Shown piece by piece: positions 14,795 to 24,133 of a stretch of DNA of 51,469 nucleotides; the stretch's first letter is position 1, and each line of letters opens with the position of its first letter. The stretch is taken from the NCBI GenBank assembly GCA_964565895.1, contig CAZMGT010000024.1, forward strand, positions 1 to 51,469, written 5' to 3'. The notes beneath the pieces are model-generated. The model made no database searches. It saw nothing but the letters and a program-made list of their open reading frames with translations, and was not told the origin of the DNA. Source of the stretch: CAZMGT01 sp964565895. Its GTDB lineage: Bacteria; Armatimonadota; Zipacnadia; UBA1398; CAZMGT01. Made by a program: the position numbers and the translations under genes.

Positions 14795-16720
14795 ATGGGC
14801 GAGCTGCTGAGCAAAATAAACAGCCCGGACGACCTAAAAAAGCTGCCCCAGCGGCGCCTGCCTGCGCTCGCTGAGGAAATCCGCCGCTTTTTGGTTAACA
14901 CTCTCTCCGCCACGGGCGGCCACCTCGCCCCAAACCTGGGCATCGTCGAGCTAACCATCGCCCTGCACCGCGTGTTTCGCAGCCCTCAGGACAAGATCGT
15001 TTGGGACGTCGGCCATCAGTGCTACGTGCACAAAATCCTCACCGGCCGGCGCGAGCAGTTTGCCACCATTCGCCAGCTCGGCGGGCTAAGCGGCTACCCC
15101 CGCCCCTGCGAGAGCCCCCACGATGTCTTCGGCACAGGTCACGGGAGCACGTCGATCTCCGCCGCCCTGGGCATGGCCACGGCGCGCGACCTCGCCGGCC
15201 AGTCCTACCACGTCGTCGCCGTCATCGGCGACGGCGCGCTTACCGGAGGGATGGCGTTCGAGGCCCTCAACCACGCCGGCGCCCTGGGCACCGACCTTAT
15301 CGTCGTCCTTAATGACAACGGGATGTCCATTGCGCGCAACGTGGGGGCCATGGCCCGCTACCTCGCCCACTTGCGCACCCATCCCCAATATCTCAGGGCA
15401 AAGGAGCTGTTCGAGCGCATTACCCGCCGCTACGATCGCCTGGGCGTCGCCGAGCGCATGCTCCAGCTCCTCGATCGCTTCAAAGACAGCGCCAAGCAGC
15501 TCTTCCTCGCGGGCATGGTGTTCGAGGAGCTCGGCCTGCGCTACATCGGCCCGGTAGACGGGCACAACGTAGACGAGCTCATCGACATCCTCCAAGGGGT
15601 GAAAAACATGCGTGGGCCGGTGCTCGTCCACGTGCTCACGCAAAAGGGCAAGGGCTATGCCCCCGCGGAGCACGATGCCGAGGTGTGGCACGGCACGCCC
15701 GCGTTCGATGCGGAAACGGGCACCGTCCCCCGGGGCGACGGGGCGCGCACGTTTACCGAAGTCTTCGGCGACGCCATCGTCGAGCTCGCCGAGCGCTACC
15801 CCAGGCTCGTCGCCGTTACCGCGGCAATGATCTATGGCACCGGCCTGCGTCAAATGCAGCGGCGCTTTCCCCGGCGCGTGTTCGACGTGGGCATGGCCGA
15901 GCAGCACGCGGTTACCTTCGCCGCGGGCCTTGCCGCGCAGGGCTGGCGCCCCGTGTGCGCCATCTACTCCACGTTCCTCCAGCGCGGCTACGACCAAGTG
16001 CTCCACGATGTCTGTTTGCAAAACCTGCCCGTCGTGTTCTGCCTCGACCGCGGCGGCGTTGTCGGCGCCGATGGGGCGACGCACCAGGGCCTGTTCGACC
16101 TAAGCTACCTGCGCCACATTCCGAACATCGTCGTCGCCGCGCCGCGCAACGAAACGGAGTTTCGCGACCTTCTGCGCACCGCGGTGGAGCACAACGGCCC
16201 GTTCGCCATCCGCTATCCGCGGGCCCAGGGCGAGGGCGCCCCGTGCAACGCGCAAATGCGCATCCTGCCCATCGGCCGCGGAGTGTGCCTCCGCCCGGGC
16301 GGCGACTGCACGGTGTGCGCCGTGGGGGTCAGCGCGCGTGAGGCGCTCGATGCCGCGGAGCTGCTCGCGCGCGAGGGAATCGCCGTTGAGGTTCTCGACC
16401 CGCGCTTCATCAAACCCCTCGACGCCGAGCTTATCGTAGACAGCGTCCAGCGCACGGGGGCGCTGGTTACCGTTGAGGAGAACGTGCTCCAGGGCGGGTT
16501 TGGCTCCGCCGTTCTCGAGCTGCTCCAGGAGCGCGGCCTAAGCAACGTCGCCGTGCGCCGGCTCGGCGTGCCGGACATGTTCGTAGACCACGGCCCACGC
16601 GACGCCGTGCTCCACGAGTTGGGCCTAGACGCCGAGGGTATCGCCAACGCCGTGCGCGAGGTGCTTGTGCGCAAGCGCGCGGCGCCGCTGGACTTCGCCG
16701 CGGGTTCTGGGGCAAGCTAG
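14795..16720 (+). CDS. dxs: 1-deoxy-D-xylulose-5-phosphate synthase
   Basis: DXS (641 residues, normal length) condenses pyruvate and glyceraldehyde-3-phosphate, the first step of the MEP isoprenoid route, using thiamine diphosphate. Visible motifs: WDVGHQCYVHKILTGR, GTGHGSTSISAALGMA, the ThDP site GDGALTGGMAFEALNHAG, the second-domain GMAEQHAVTFAAGLA, and DRGGVVGADGATHQG. It is the last gene of the nusB-folD-xseAB-dxs operon, a common arrangement, and is followed by a terminator. Confidence 0.97.
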   Translation: MGELLSKINSPDDLKKLPQRRLPALAEEIRRFLVNTLSATGGHLAPNLGIVELTIALHRVFRSPQDKIVWDVGHQCYVHKILTGRREQFATIRQLGGLSGYPRPCESPHDVFGTGHGSTSISAALGMATARDLAGQSYHVVAVIGDGALTGGMAFEALNHAGALGTDLIVVLNDNGMSIARNVGAMARYLAHLRTHPQYLRAKELFERITRRYDRLGVAERMLQLLDRFKDSAKQLFLAGMVFEELGLRYIGPVDGHNVDELIDILQGVKNMRGPVLVHVLTQKGKGYAPAEHDAEVWHGTPAFDAETGTVPRGDGARTFTEVFGDAIVELAERYPRLVAVTAAMIYGTGLRQMQRRFPRRVFDVGMAEQHAVTFAAGLAAQGWRPVCAIYSTFLQRGYDQVLHDVCLQNLPVVFCLDRGGVVGADGATHQGLFDLSYLRHIPNIVVAAPRNETEFRDLLRTAVEHNGPFAIRYPRAQGEGAPCNAQMRILPIGRGVCLRPGGDCTVCAVGVSAREALDAAELLAREGIAVEVLDPRFIKPLDAELIVDSVQRTGALVTVEENVLQGGFGSAVLELLQERGLSNVAVRRLGVPDMFVDHGPRDAVLHELGLDAEGIANAVREVLVRKRAAPLDFAAGSGAS

Positions 16721-16763
16721 CGCCCTCGCTCCACTCGCCGAAATGCCAAACCGCCGCCGACTT

Positions 16764-16790
16764 CCTTTTCCCGCGGGGGAAGGACTTTTC
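16764..16790 (+). terminator. Intrinsic terminator after dxs
   Basis: CCTTTTCCC (16764-16772) pairs with GGGGGAAGG (16775-16783), nine pairs with two G-U, followed by ACTTTTC. It sits 44 bases after the dxs stop and 80 bases before the helicase gene. It closes the nusB-dxs operon. Confidence 0.55.
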
Positions 16791-16870
16791 TCCACGCAGC
16801 CCAAGGAAACAAATGCGCCGCGCAACGCCCGCTTGCTCTGCGCTCGGCGAGCGAACGCGGCCGATAGCCA

Positions 16871-19381
16871 ATGGATGTAAAACGGTTTTTAGACGAGCTC
16901 GTCTCCCAGCCCGGCTACCAGGGCCAGATCGTGCACATCGAGGAGATACCGGCGCGCCCGGCGCGCTTCGCCGAGCCGCGCCAGCCGCTAAACGAGCGCC
17001 TTGCCCGCGCCTTGGCCGCGCTGGGCATCGAGCGCCTCTATACCCATCAGGCGGCCGCGATAGACGCCGTGCGCCGCGGCGAGGACGTGGCCATCGTTAC
17101 CTCCACGGCAAGCGGCAAAACGCTCTGCTACAACATCCCCGTGCTCGAGGCCCTGCTCGGCGATCCGCGCACCCGCGCGCTATACATTTTCCCGACCAAG
17201 GCCCTTGCTCAGGACCAGCTCAAAAACCTCAACCGCCTGCTCGAGGCCGACCCCGCCCTCCCCGTGGAAGCCGGCACCTATGACGGCGACACGCCCCCCG
17301 ACCAGCGCCGCCACCTGCGCGACAACGCAAACATCATCCTCACCAACCCCGACATGCTCCACTCCGGCATCCTCCCCAATCACTCGCGCTGGGCGGAGTT
17401 TTTCGAGCGCTTGCGTTTCGTCGTCCTCGACGAGATGCACGTCTACCGCGGGGTGTTCGGCTCAAACGTAGCCAACGTTCTCCGCCGGCTCCTGCGCATC
17501 TGCCGCCACTATGAGGCCCAGCCCGTGTTCATCGCCTGCTCCGCGACGATCTCCAACCCCGGCGAGCTCGCGCAGAAGCTCATCGGCCGGCCCGTGCGCG
17601 TCATCGGCGAGGAGCTCGACGGCTCGCCCCGGGGCAGGAAAACGTTTGTCCTGTGGAACCCGCCCATGCTCGACAAAGCGCGCTCCCTGCGCCGCAGCCC
17701 ACACAGCGAAGCCCAGCAGCTTATGTCGCGCCTGCTGCTCAACAACAACCAGACGATTTGCTTTACCCGCGCCCGCGTCGTCGCCGAGCTCATCCACCGC
17801 TATGTGCAAGACTCGCTGCGCCGCTATGGCCCGCGCTGGGCCGAGGCCGTGCGCGCCTATCGCGGCGGCTACACCGCCGCGGAGCGGCGGGAGATCGAGC
17901 GCCTCCTGTTCTCTGGCGAGCTCCTCGGCGTATGCGCCACCAACGCGCTCGAGCTGGGGATCGACATCGGCAGCCTCGACGCCTGCGTCATCGTCTGCTA
18001 CCCGGGGTCCATCGCCAGCACGCGCCAGCAGGCGGGGCGCGCCGGCCGGGGAATCGACGAGTCGCTCGCCGTGCTCGTCGCCGGCCACGATCCCATCGAT
18101 CAGTTCCTCATGCGCCACCCGCGCTATCTGTTTGAGAAAAACCCCGAGGCGGCCACCGTTGACCCGCAAAACCCCTACATCCTCGCCTGGCACCTGCGCT
18201 GCGCCGCGCGCGAGCTCCCCCTCAGCGCGCTCGACGAGCAATACTTCGGCCAATACCTCTACCCCCTGCTCCAGCTCCTCACCGACGACGGCCAGCTCGC
18301 CCGCCGCGGCAACCAGTGGTTCTGGATCGGCCAGGGCTACCCCGCCGCGGACATCTCCCTGCGCACGATGACCGACAACGTCTACGAGATCATCGACCAA
18401 ACCGGCCCGGAGCCCCAAACCGTGGGCCATATCGACGAGATGTCCGCGTTCTTAATGGTCCACGACCAAGCGATCTACCTCCACCAGGGCGAGACCTACT
18501 TCGTGCGCCAGCTCGACCTCGAGCGCAAGCACGCCTACGTCGAGCGCGTGAACGTGGACTACTACACCCGCCCGCACACGAACATCTCCATTCGCATACA
18601 GAGCACGGAGCGCGAGAAAACGTGGCGCAACTCGCGCGTCTGCTTCGGCGACCTCACGGTTACCCAGACCGTGTATATGTTCACCAAAATAAAATTCGGC
18701 AGCACGGACACCGTGGGCTTCGGCAACCTTAACCTCCCCCCGCGCGAGCTGGAGACCGCCGGCCTGTGGCTCATCCCCCCGCTCGAGGCCCTGCAGCTCG
18801 TGCGCGCCCACGGCCGCCTGCCCCAGGATGGCCTCTACGGCATCGCCCACGTCATGGTCCAGGTTATGCCGCTGTTTGTCATGTCCGACCCCCTCGATGT
18901 CTGGCCCGCCGTGGACTCCGCAAACACCGGCCTGCCCACGATCTTCGTCTACGACAAATATCCCGGCGGGGTGGGCTTTTCCGAGCGCGCCTATGAGGAG
19001 ATCGAGCAGATCATGCAGGCCTGCCTTTCGCACATCGAAACCTGCGAGTGCGAGGACGGCTGCCTCTCCTGCGTGGGCGCCCCGTTTTCCGGCTATGGCG
19101 AGCCCGTGCACGAGTTCGCCATGCGCCCCATCCCCGACAAAGAGGCCGCGCTGTGCCTCCTGCACTACTTGCTTGAGCGCGAGCCATATATCCCCAAGCC
19201 GCTCGACCCCAAGCTCGCCGCGGAGCTCGAGGCCCGCCGCGCGCACCTTAACGCCCAGGCCGCGCCCGGCCTCCCGCGGCCCGAGCCGCGCGACGTCCCC
19301 CCGCCCCCCAGGGAGTTTCCCAGGCTCCCGCACACCGTCGAGGCGCGCCTGCGCCGGCACATGAGGCAAGCGCGCCGCTAG
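16871..19381 (+). CDS. DEAD/DEAH-box helicase with DUF1998 zinc domain (MrfA/YprA-like)
   Basis: A superfamily 2 helicase of 836 residues. The Q-like motif LYTHQAAAID, Walker A STASGKT (78-84), DEMH box (187-190), CSAT and GRAGRG motifs give the helicase core. The C-terminal part matches DUF1998, with four Cys in CECEDGCLSCVG (about 723-735) for zinc. Bacillus MrfA (YprA) of this layout is a 3'-5' helicase in mitomycin C repair; human and fungal Hrq1-type proteins are relatives. The last 50 residues are Pro/Arg-rich and not conserved. It is transcribed alone between two terminator-like gaps. Confidence 0.88.
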   Translation: MDVKRFLDELVSQPGYQGQIVHIEEIPARPARFAEPRQPLNERLARALAALGIERLYTHQAAAIDAVRRGEDVAIVTSTASGKTLCYNIPVLEALLGDPRTRALYIFPTKALAQDQLKNLNRLLEADPALPVEAGTYDGDTPPDQRRHLRDNANIILTNPDMLHSGILPNHSRWAEFFERLRFVVLDEMHVYRGVFGSNVANVLRRLLRICRHYEAQPVFIACSATISNPGELAQKLIGRPVRVIGEELDGSPRGRKTFVLWNPPMLDKARSLRRSPHSEAQQLMSRLLLNNNQTICFTRARVVAELIHRYVQDSLRRYGPRWAEAVRAYRGGYTAAERREIERLLFSGELLGVCATNALELGIDIGSLDACVIVCYPGSIASTRQQAGRAGRGIDESLAVLVAGHDPIDQFLMRHPRYLFEKNPEAATVDPQNPYILAWHLRCAARELPLSALDEQYFGQYLYPLLQLLTDDGQLARRGNQWFWIGQGYPAADISLRTMTDNVYEIIDQTGPEPQTVGHIDEMSAFLMVHDQAIYLHQGETYFVRQLDLERKHAYVERVNVDYYTRPHTNISIRIQSTEREKTWRNSRVCFGDLTVTQTVYMFTKIKFGSTDTVGFGNLNLPPRELETAGLWLIPPLEALQLVRAHGRLPQDGLYGIAHVMVQVMPLFVMSDPLDVWPAVDSANTGLPTIFVYDKYPGGVGFSERAYEEIEQIMQACLSHIETCECEDGCLSCVGAPFSGYGEPVHEFAMRPIPDKEAALCLLHYLLEREPYIPKPLDPKLAAELEARRAHLNAQAAPGLPRPEPRDVPPPPREFPRLPHTVEARLRRHMRQARR

Positions 19382-19419
19382 GCCAAGGTCCCCCGGTCAC
19401 ACGCGCGAAATTACCCCAC

Positions 19420-20358
19420 ATGCGCGATGTCCCCTGCGCCCTCTGCGGCGAGACGGAGCATCTGGCCCTGTTTCACGCTTGCGACAGGCTCTACGGCGTG
19501 GCGGGGATGTTCCGCGTGGTGCGCTGCCTGCGCTGCGGGCTTTTGCGAACGCTTCCTCAGCCCGAGCCGCACGAGCTTCGCCGCTGGTATCCCGAGGACC
19601 GCTACTATGCCTACGCCCCTCGCCGCACGGCCTTCGCCCGCCGCGCCTGGCGCGCGCCGCTCCTCGCGCTGCGCTATTTTCCCGGCCCGCTGCTTGGCCC
19701 TATCCTTGCCGCCGTGGCCAAGCGCCCGCCCGGCCGCGTGCTCGATGTCGGCTGCGGCGCGGGGGAGTTTCTCGACTTGTGCGCCGCCCTGGGCTGGCAG
19801 ACGGTCGGCGTAGAGCTCAGCCCGCGCGCCGTCGAGCTCGCCCGCGGCGCGGGGCACGAGGCCTACTGCGCCGACTTCCTCAGTGCCCCTCTCTCGCCCG
19901 GCTCGTTCCAGCTCATCCACATGTCCCACGTGCTCGAGCACATGCCCGACCCCCTCGCCGCCCTACGCCATGCGAGGGAGCTGCTCGCCCCCGACGGTCT
20001 GCTCATCGTTCGCGTGCCAAACATCGGCTCGCCCTGGGCCAGGGCGTTCGGCTGCGACTGGTACCCCCTCGACGTCCCCCGCCACCTGTGGCATTTCTCC
20101 CGCGACACGCTCCTCGCTGCGCTGGGCAAGGCCTCGCTCGCCCCCGTGCGCCTGCGCACGCGCACGTTTTGCCCCCTGTGGTCGCTCATGCTCCGCGGCG
20201 CGCGCCGTCGGGCGGGGGGCCTTTCGCCCAGCGTGTTCCGGCCCCCCGGCCGCTTGCGGCTGCTTCTTTGGCAGCTTGCCACGGCGCCCCCGCGGCTTTT
20301 GTCGAACCTCCTCGGCTTGGGCGACGAGCTAATTGCCCTAGCCGCGCCCGAGCACTAG
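19420..20358 (+). CDS. SAM-dependent methyltransferase with N-terminal zinc ribbon
   Basis: A 312-residue protein. Residues 6-45 form a two-pair Cys motif (CALCGE...VRCLRCGLLRT) as in sugar C-methyltransferase-like and Methyltransf_23 proteins. Motif I reads RVLDVGCGAGEFLDLCAALGW; later MSHVLEHMPDPLAAL and the LLAPDGLLIVRVPN strand complete the fold. Proteins of this build act on sugars, lipids or small metabolites. ATG 19420 has no clear ribosome binding site. A hydrophobic C-terminal stretch is present but short. Substrate unknown. Confidence 0.82.
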   Translation: MRDVPCALCGETEHLALFHACDRLYGVAGMFRVVRCLRCGLLRTLPQPEPHELRRWYPEDRYYAYAPRRTAFARRAWRAPLLALRYFPGPLLGPILAAVAKRPPGRVLDVGCGAGEFLDLCAALGWQTVGVELSPRAVELARGAGHEAYCADFLSAPLSPGSFQLIHMSHVLEHMPDPLAALRHARELLAPDGLLIVRVPNIGSPWARAFGCDWYPLDVPRHLWHFSRDTLLAALGKASLAPVRLRTRTFCPLWSLMLRGARRRAGGLSPSVFRPPGRLRLLLWQLATAPPRLLSNLLGLGDELIALAAPEH

Positions 20359-20412
20359 CGCGCGAGGGCCGCCTGCCGCCCGGGAAACTCCTGCGCCCCG
20401 CGGGCCGTTTTG

Positions 20413-20421
20413 TGGTATAAT
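20413..20421 (+). promoter_or_regulatory. Extended -10 promoter of ssrA
   Basis: TGG followed by perfect TATAAT (20416-20421) forms an extended -10 box, about 21 bases before the mature tmRNA 5' end. No good -35 box is visible at 17 bases, which extended -10 promoters can do without. Confidence 0.65.
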
Positions 20422-20441
20422 GACTACCGACGCCGGCACGT

Positions 20442-20794
20442 GGGGGCGATCTGGTCTCGACGGGGTGATGAGCGGGTAGGAGAAGCGAGCCGAGCTCCCC
20501 GCAGGCTCGTAAATATCGCGGGAACCAATAACTGCCAACAGCGAACTGGCACTCGCGGCGTAAACGCCACGAGCGTCCCCCCGGTAGGGCCGGCGGACCG
20601 GGTGCGGACGTCATGAGCCGGCTTGTCTCTCAGCTTTCGTTCGGGCGGCTGAGGGAGACCACTCTAGCCTGAACTGGCCGCTGGGCAGCGTGTCCGTGCG
20701 CGGCCCTGCGGCGAGAGCAAAACACGGACTACGCTCGTAGACGCTCCTATCGGCTCCACTTCGGACGCGGGTTCGATTCCCGCCGCCTCCACCA
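20442..20794 (+). ncRNA. ssrA: Transfer-messenger RNA (tmRNA)
   Basis: tmRNA rescues stalled ribosomes and tags the unfinished protein for degradation. The 5' end GGGGGCGATCTGGTCTCGAC and 3' end with GGTTCGATTCC and CGCCTCC-ACCA are diagnostic. The 7-bp acceptor GGGGGCG/CGCCTCC includes the G3-U70 pair needed for alanine charging, and CCA is encoded. The tag frame GCC AAC AGC GAA CTG GCA CTC GCG GCG TAA (20534-20563) gives ANSELALAA, so targets receive AANSELALAA. The length of 353 bases is normal for a one-piece tmRNA. Confidence 0.96.
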
Positions 20795-20795
20795 G

Positions 20796-22196
20796 TTACT
20801 TTTCCGGCGCTTTTTTTATGTACAGCACTGCGTCGCCGGAAAAAGGCGCGGCAAGCGTCCTCCGCGCCCCGCCTGCTATCCTCTCCCCAGGCGCGGCCTT
20901 GCCTGTGCGCGGGTTAAACCACTCCACGGCAAAAGCCCCCTTACACCCGCGCAAGTCCACGCTCACGTTGCCCCCGGCGGGCGCGTAGATGAGATATTCC
21001 TCCCCAGGCTGCGCTAGGCAAAAGCCCGTCGAGCACAGCTCCCCGTGTGGCACGGCCCGCGCGAGGTCCATGCGCTGCGCATATTGCCGCGTGTGCCCCA
21101 GCGCCCGGCGGACAAGCTCCCGCGCCGCGTCCCCGCGCTCGATCGTCCACCGGTCCATATAGAGCAAGTTATAGCCGCGGCAAAAGCTCTTCCACACCCA
21201 GCGATAGTCCTTGCACCGGTTGCCGAACAGGTGGTCCGTGTCGCTCAGCACGACCTTCCGCCCGTCCGCCGGCGGTGGGTTCGCCCGATAGTCAAACGGC
21301 CGCGGGGCAAGGCGGTTGGGCGAGATCCATTCCGCGGGGCTGGCAAAGAGCGCCTCGTTTTTCCCGCCCGGATACTGCGCCGTCATCCCCACGGGGTGCT
21401 GCTTGGGCTTCGTCCGCTCATATTCGTGGACAAACTCGACCATCCGATACTGCCACTCCGTGGAGTACCCCCCCGACTCGTTGGCGATCTCATAAAGCAC
21501 GTTGTCCAAGTCGTTCACCGTGTCGATCACCTTGCGCACATATGCCCGCTGAAGCTGCGTTATCGGGTGCTCCTCGCCCAGCCACGTGTGCACCTCCGTG
21601 CCCTGGCCATCGCCGTTAACGTCGCCGTTAATCCCATTAACGTTGTTTTCCCTATGAAACGGATGATACGGCCACGGGTTAACCCGTCCCCCCTTGCTCT
21701 CGATGCTCCATCCCTCAAAGAGCATGACAATGACATAGATCCCCCGCTCGCCCGCCTGCTTTACGCGCTCGCGCAGCCGCGCAAAATACGCCTCGTTAAA
21801 CCGCCGCAGGTCGAACTTCCCCTGCCCGTCGTTCGCCTTTCCCTGCCTCGCCACGCGCACATAGGGCATAGGCTCGGTGAGGTCCGGGTCGTTGTCCACG
21901 ATCTTCGTGTGCTCCACGCACCACAGGCGAAACACGTTGTGCTTATAGTCCGAGAGGAACTTCAAGAATCCCGCCCAGTCAAAGCGCACGCCGGGCGTCC
22001 GGTCGCCCCAGGCATAGTCCTGCAGCTCCCAGCCGTCGTGCGCGCCGGCAAGGTAGACGACGTTGCCCTGTGGGTCGCAGAAATAGCGCGGGTTTTCCGG
22101 GCACACGCGCAGCGGCCCCGCGGCGGGTTTGCCCGCGGCCGCCGCTGCTGCGCAAAAAAGCAACGCTCCTCCAAGCGCGCCCCATGCTCTGCTCAT
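20796..22196 (-). CDS. Secreted DUF4038-type glycoside hydrolase-like protein
   Basis: A 466-residue protein with a clear signal peptide (MSRAWGALGGALLFCAAAAAA). It starts with PRYFCDPQGNVVYLAGAHDGW, the N-terminal signature of the DUF4038 (PF13204) TIM barrel, and has LYEIANESGG, an Asn-Glu like the acid/base of clan A hydrolases. The last 70 residues (EEYLIYAPAGGNVSVDLRGC onward) match the C-terminal beta domain usually attached to it (Collagen_bind_2, PF12904). Relatives include apiosidase-like enzymes; the substrate here is unknown. ATG 22196 follows GGGAGG by seven bases. Its stop codon ends one base after tmRNA, in convergent orientation. Confidence 0.82.
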   Translation of the reverse strand: MSRAWGALGGALLFCAAAAAAGKPAAGPLRVCPENPRYFCDPQGNVVYLAGAHDGWELQDYAWGDRTPGVRFDWAGFLKFLSDYKHNVFRLWCVEHTKIVDNDPDLTEPMPYVRVARQGKANDGQGKFDLRRFNEAYFARLRERVKQAGERGIYVIVMLFEGWSIESKGGRVNPWPYHPFHRENNVNGINGDVNGDGQGTEVHTWLGEEHPITQLQRAYVRKVIDTVNDLDNVLYEIANESGGYSTEWQYRMVEFVHEYERTKPKQHPVGMTAQYPGGKNEALFASPAEWISPNRLAPRPFDYRANPPPADGRKVVLSDTDHLFGNRCKDYRWVWKSFCRGYNLLYMDRWTIERGDAARELVRRALGHTRQYAQRMDLARAVPHGELCSTGFCLAQPGEEYLIYAPAGGNVSVDLRGCKGAFAVEWFNPRTGKAAPGERIAGGARRTLAAPFSGDAVLYIKKAPEK

Positions 22197-22313
22197 CGCC
22201 AAACCTCCCGCAGATAACTTGTAGAGAAACACCTTCCCCGCCCTCGTCCCATTGTTTGACAGCCCGCATCCCCGCCTGTTGCCCGTCGCCCCTGCGCGGC
22301 AAGCTGCGCCCTG

Positions 22314-22322
22314 TGCTATAAT
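22314..22322 (+). promoter_or_regulatory. Extended -10 promoter of the ADP-ribosylglycohydrolase gene
   Basis: TGC plus perfect TATAAT (22317-22322) lies 41 bases before the GTG start at 22364. No matching -35 is present at 16-18 bases. The divergent DUF4038 gene begins 121 bases away. Confidence 0.55.
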
Positions 22323-22363
22323 CCTGCGCAGCGCACAAACTACACCTGCCGGGGACGGATCCC

Positions 22364-23359
22364 GTGCACTCGCCAACCGGCCAAAAGCCAAGCGCACAAA
22401 TGCTCTCGCGCGCCCAGGGCTGTCTGCTGGGGCAAATCGCCGGCGACGCCCTGGGCAGCCAGGTCGAGTTCTGCGCGCCCGAGGAGATCCGCACGCGCTA
22501 TCCCGACGGCCTGCGCGACCTCGCCCCGGGCGGCGCGTGGGACACGCTCGCCGGCCAGCCTACTGACGATTCGGAAATGGCCCTTGCCCTCGCGCGCGCC
22601 ATCCTCGACCGCGGCAGGTATGAGCCCGAGCGCGCCCGCCAGGCTTATCTGGACTGGCTTCGCTCCGGCCCGTTCGACTGCGGCCGCACCGTATACAGGG
22701 GCCTCACCGGCGATCCCGACCCCCGCAGCCAGGCCAACGGCGCGCTCATGCGCATAAGCCCGCTGGGCATCTTCGGCGCCGCCCTGCCCCTAGAGCAAGT
22801 CGCCGCCTGGGCCGAGGACGACGCCCGCCTGACGCACCCCCACTCCGTCTGCGTGCAGGCGAACGCCCTTTACGCAATGGCCCTCGCCCGTGCCATACGC
22901 GCGGGTCCCACGCCCACCGCGCTCTACGAGGACGTTTGCCGCTGGGCGGAGCAGCGGCAGGTGCCTCATCCGCTGCGCAGGGCGATTCTCCGCGCCGCCG
23001 AAGAGCCCCCGGACACCTGCCTCGCCGGCAAGCGGGGCTGGGTGCTCATCGCCCTGCAAAACGCCCTGTTTCAGCTAACCCACGCCCCGAGCCTCGAGGA
23101 CGGCGTTGTGGACACGGTAATGCGTGGAGGCGACACGGACACAAACGGCGCCATCTGCGGCGCTCTGCTCGGCGCGGTCTACGGCCTGCCCGCTGTTCCC
23201 CAGCGCTGGGTGCAGTGTATCCTCAACTGCCAGCCGGCGGTTGGCCGGCCGGAGGTCCGCCGGCCGCGGCCGGAGCGCTACTGGCCCGTCCGCGCTCCGC
23301 AGCTCGCCGAAGCTTTGCTTTGCGCCGGCGCGGCGCTCGCCGCCCAGGACAAGCCCTAA
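22364..23359 (+). CDS. ADP-ribosylglycohydrolase family protein
   Basis: A 331-residue DraG/ARH-type protein. The metal site is complete: GQIAGDALGSQVEF at the N-terminus, QPTDDSEMALALA (the TDDS/T motif) and RGGDTDTNGAICGALLGA near the end. Such enzymes remove ADP-ribose from proteins or small molecules; some act on other substrates. GTG 22364 is used with a weak GGGGAC site; ATG 22400 is the alternative and would remove 12 residues. It may be co-transcribed with the DNA glycosylase 25 bases downstream. Confidence 0.88.
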   Translation: MHSPTGQKPSAQMLSRAQGCLLGQIAGDALGSQVEFCAPEEIRTRYPDGLRDLAPGGAWDTLAGQPTDDSEMALALARAILDRGRYEPERARQAYLDWLRSGPFDCGRTVYRGLTGDPDPRSQANGALMRISPLGIFGAALPLEQVAAWAEDDARLTHPHSVCVQANALYAMALARAIRAGPTPTALYEDVCRWAEQRQVPHPLRRAILRAAEEPPDTCLAGKRGWVLIALQNALFQLTHAPSLEDGVVDTVMRGGDTDTNGAICGALLGAVYGLPAVPQRWVQCILNCQPAVGRPEVRRPRPERYWPVRAPQLAEALLCAGAALAAQDKP

Positions 23360-23384
23360 CGCTTCCATGCTGCTGGAGAACGCC

Positions 23385-24077
23385 ATGAGCGAGACGCGAG
23401 CCCCCTCCCCTCTCCCCAAAAAGACCATCGAGCGGATAATCGCAGAGCTCCAGCGCCAAACGGCCACCTCTTGGGCCGTCCCCCCGCCGCAGTTTTACGC
23501 CCGGCCCACGGAAAGCGTGTGCTGCGACCTTCTCGGCGCTCTCCTCCTTCACGCGCAGCGCGAGCCAAGCGGCGAGCTTAAGCTTTGCGGCGGGACGATC
23601 GTCGAGGTCGAGGCCTACCTCGGCCGGCGCGATCCCGCCTGCCACTCCGTCCCGCGCATCCTCGCCGCCCTGGGCGGAGCTCCCGCCCCCGGCCTGGCCT
23701 ACGTCTACCTCATTTACAGTGTGCACCACTGCTTCAACATCGTTACCCTCCCCGAGGGCAACGTGGAGTGCGTGCTCGTGCGCGCGCTCGAGCCCGTGCT
23801 CGGGCTAGAGGTAATGGCCGCGCGGCGCGGCGTGCGCAGCAGCCGCGCCAGGGAGCTGTGCTCCGGCCCCGCCAAGCTCTGCCAGGCGTTGGCGATTGAC
23901 CTCCGCCATAACGGCTGCAGCGTTGCTCGCGGCCCGCTCCTCGTCCTCAAGCCCGCGCAGAGCGCTTCGCCCGCCGTCGCCCGTGGCCCGCGCGTGGGGA
24001 TCGTGCGCGCCACAGACTGGCCCCTGCGCTTTTGGGTCTCGGGCTCGCCCTGGGTCTCCCGCGGGGCATCGGGCTAA
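23385..24077 (+). CDS. 3-methyladenine DNA glycosylase (AAG/MPG family)
   Basis: A 230-residue alkyladenine glycosylase (PF02245 type) that excises alkylated purines. The core EVEAYLGRRDPACHS holds the catalytic Glu (about E76), the Tyr and the His that line the base pocket; LAYVYLIYSVHHCFNIVT and the VLVRALEP strand follow, and GPAKLCQALAID closes the active site. The loop after HS, usually RGxTxRN, is different here (PRILAALGG), which may change specificity. ATG 23385 with GGAGAA is preferred to ATG 23367. Confidence 0.9.
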   Translation: MSETRAPSPLPKKTIERIIAELQRQTATSWAVPPPQFYARPTESVCCDLLGALLLHAQREPSGELKLCGGTIVEVEAYLGRRDPACHSVPRILAALGGAPAPGLAYVYLIYSVHHCFNIVTLPEGNVECVLVRALEPVLGLEVMAARRGVRSSRARELCSGPAKLCQALAIDLRHNGCSVARGPLLVLKPAQSASPAVARGPRVGIVRATDWPLRFWVSGSPWVSRGASG

Positions 24078-24133
24078 TCTGCTGGCTAGCGCTTTTTCCC
24101 ACCCCGGCCCGCTGCCGGAGCATTTGCGCGCTG

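Noticed and set aside
20799..20843. Inverted repeat CTTTTCCGGCG / CGCCGGAAAA as a tmRNA terminator
   Set aside because: The 24-base loop is large and no T tract follows the second arm on the plus strand. It lies in the coding end of the DUF4038 gene, so it may be chance.
22256..22284. TTGACA at 22256 as a plus-strand -35 box
   Set aside because: The position 17 bases on reads TTGCCC, which is not a -10 box. The TATAAT at 22317 is too far away to be its partner.
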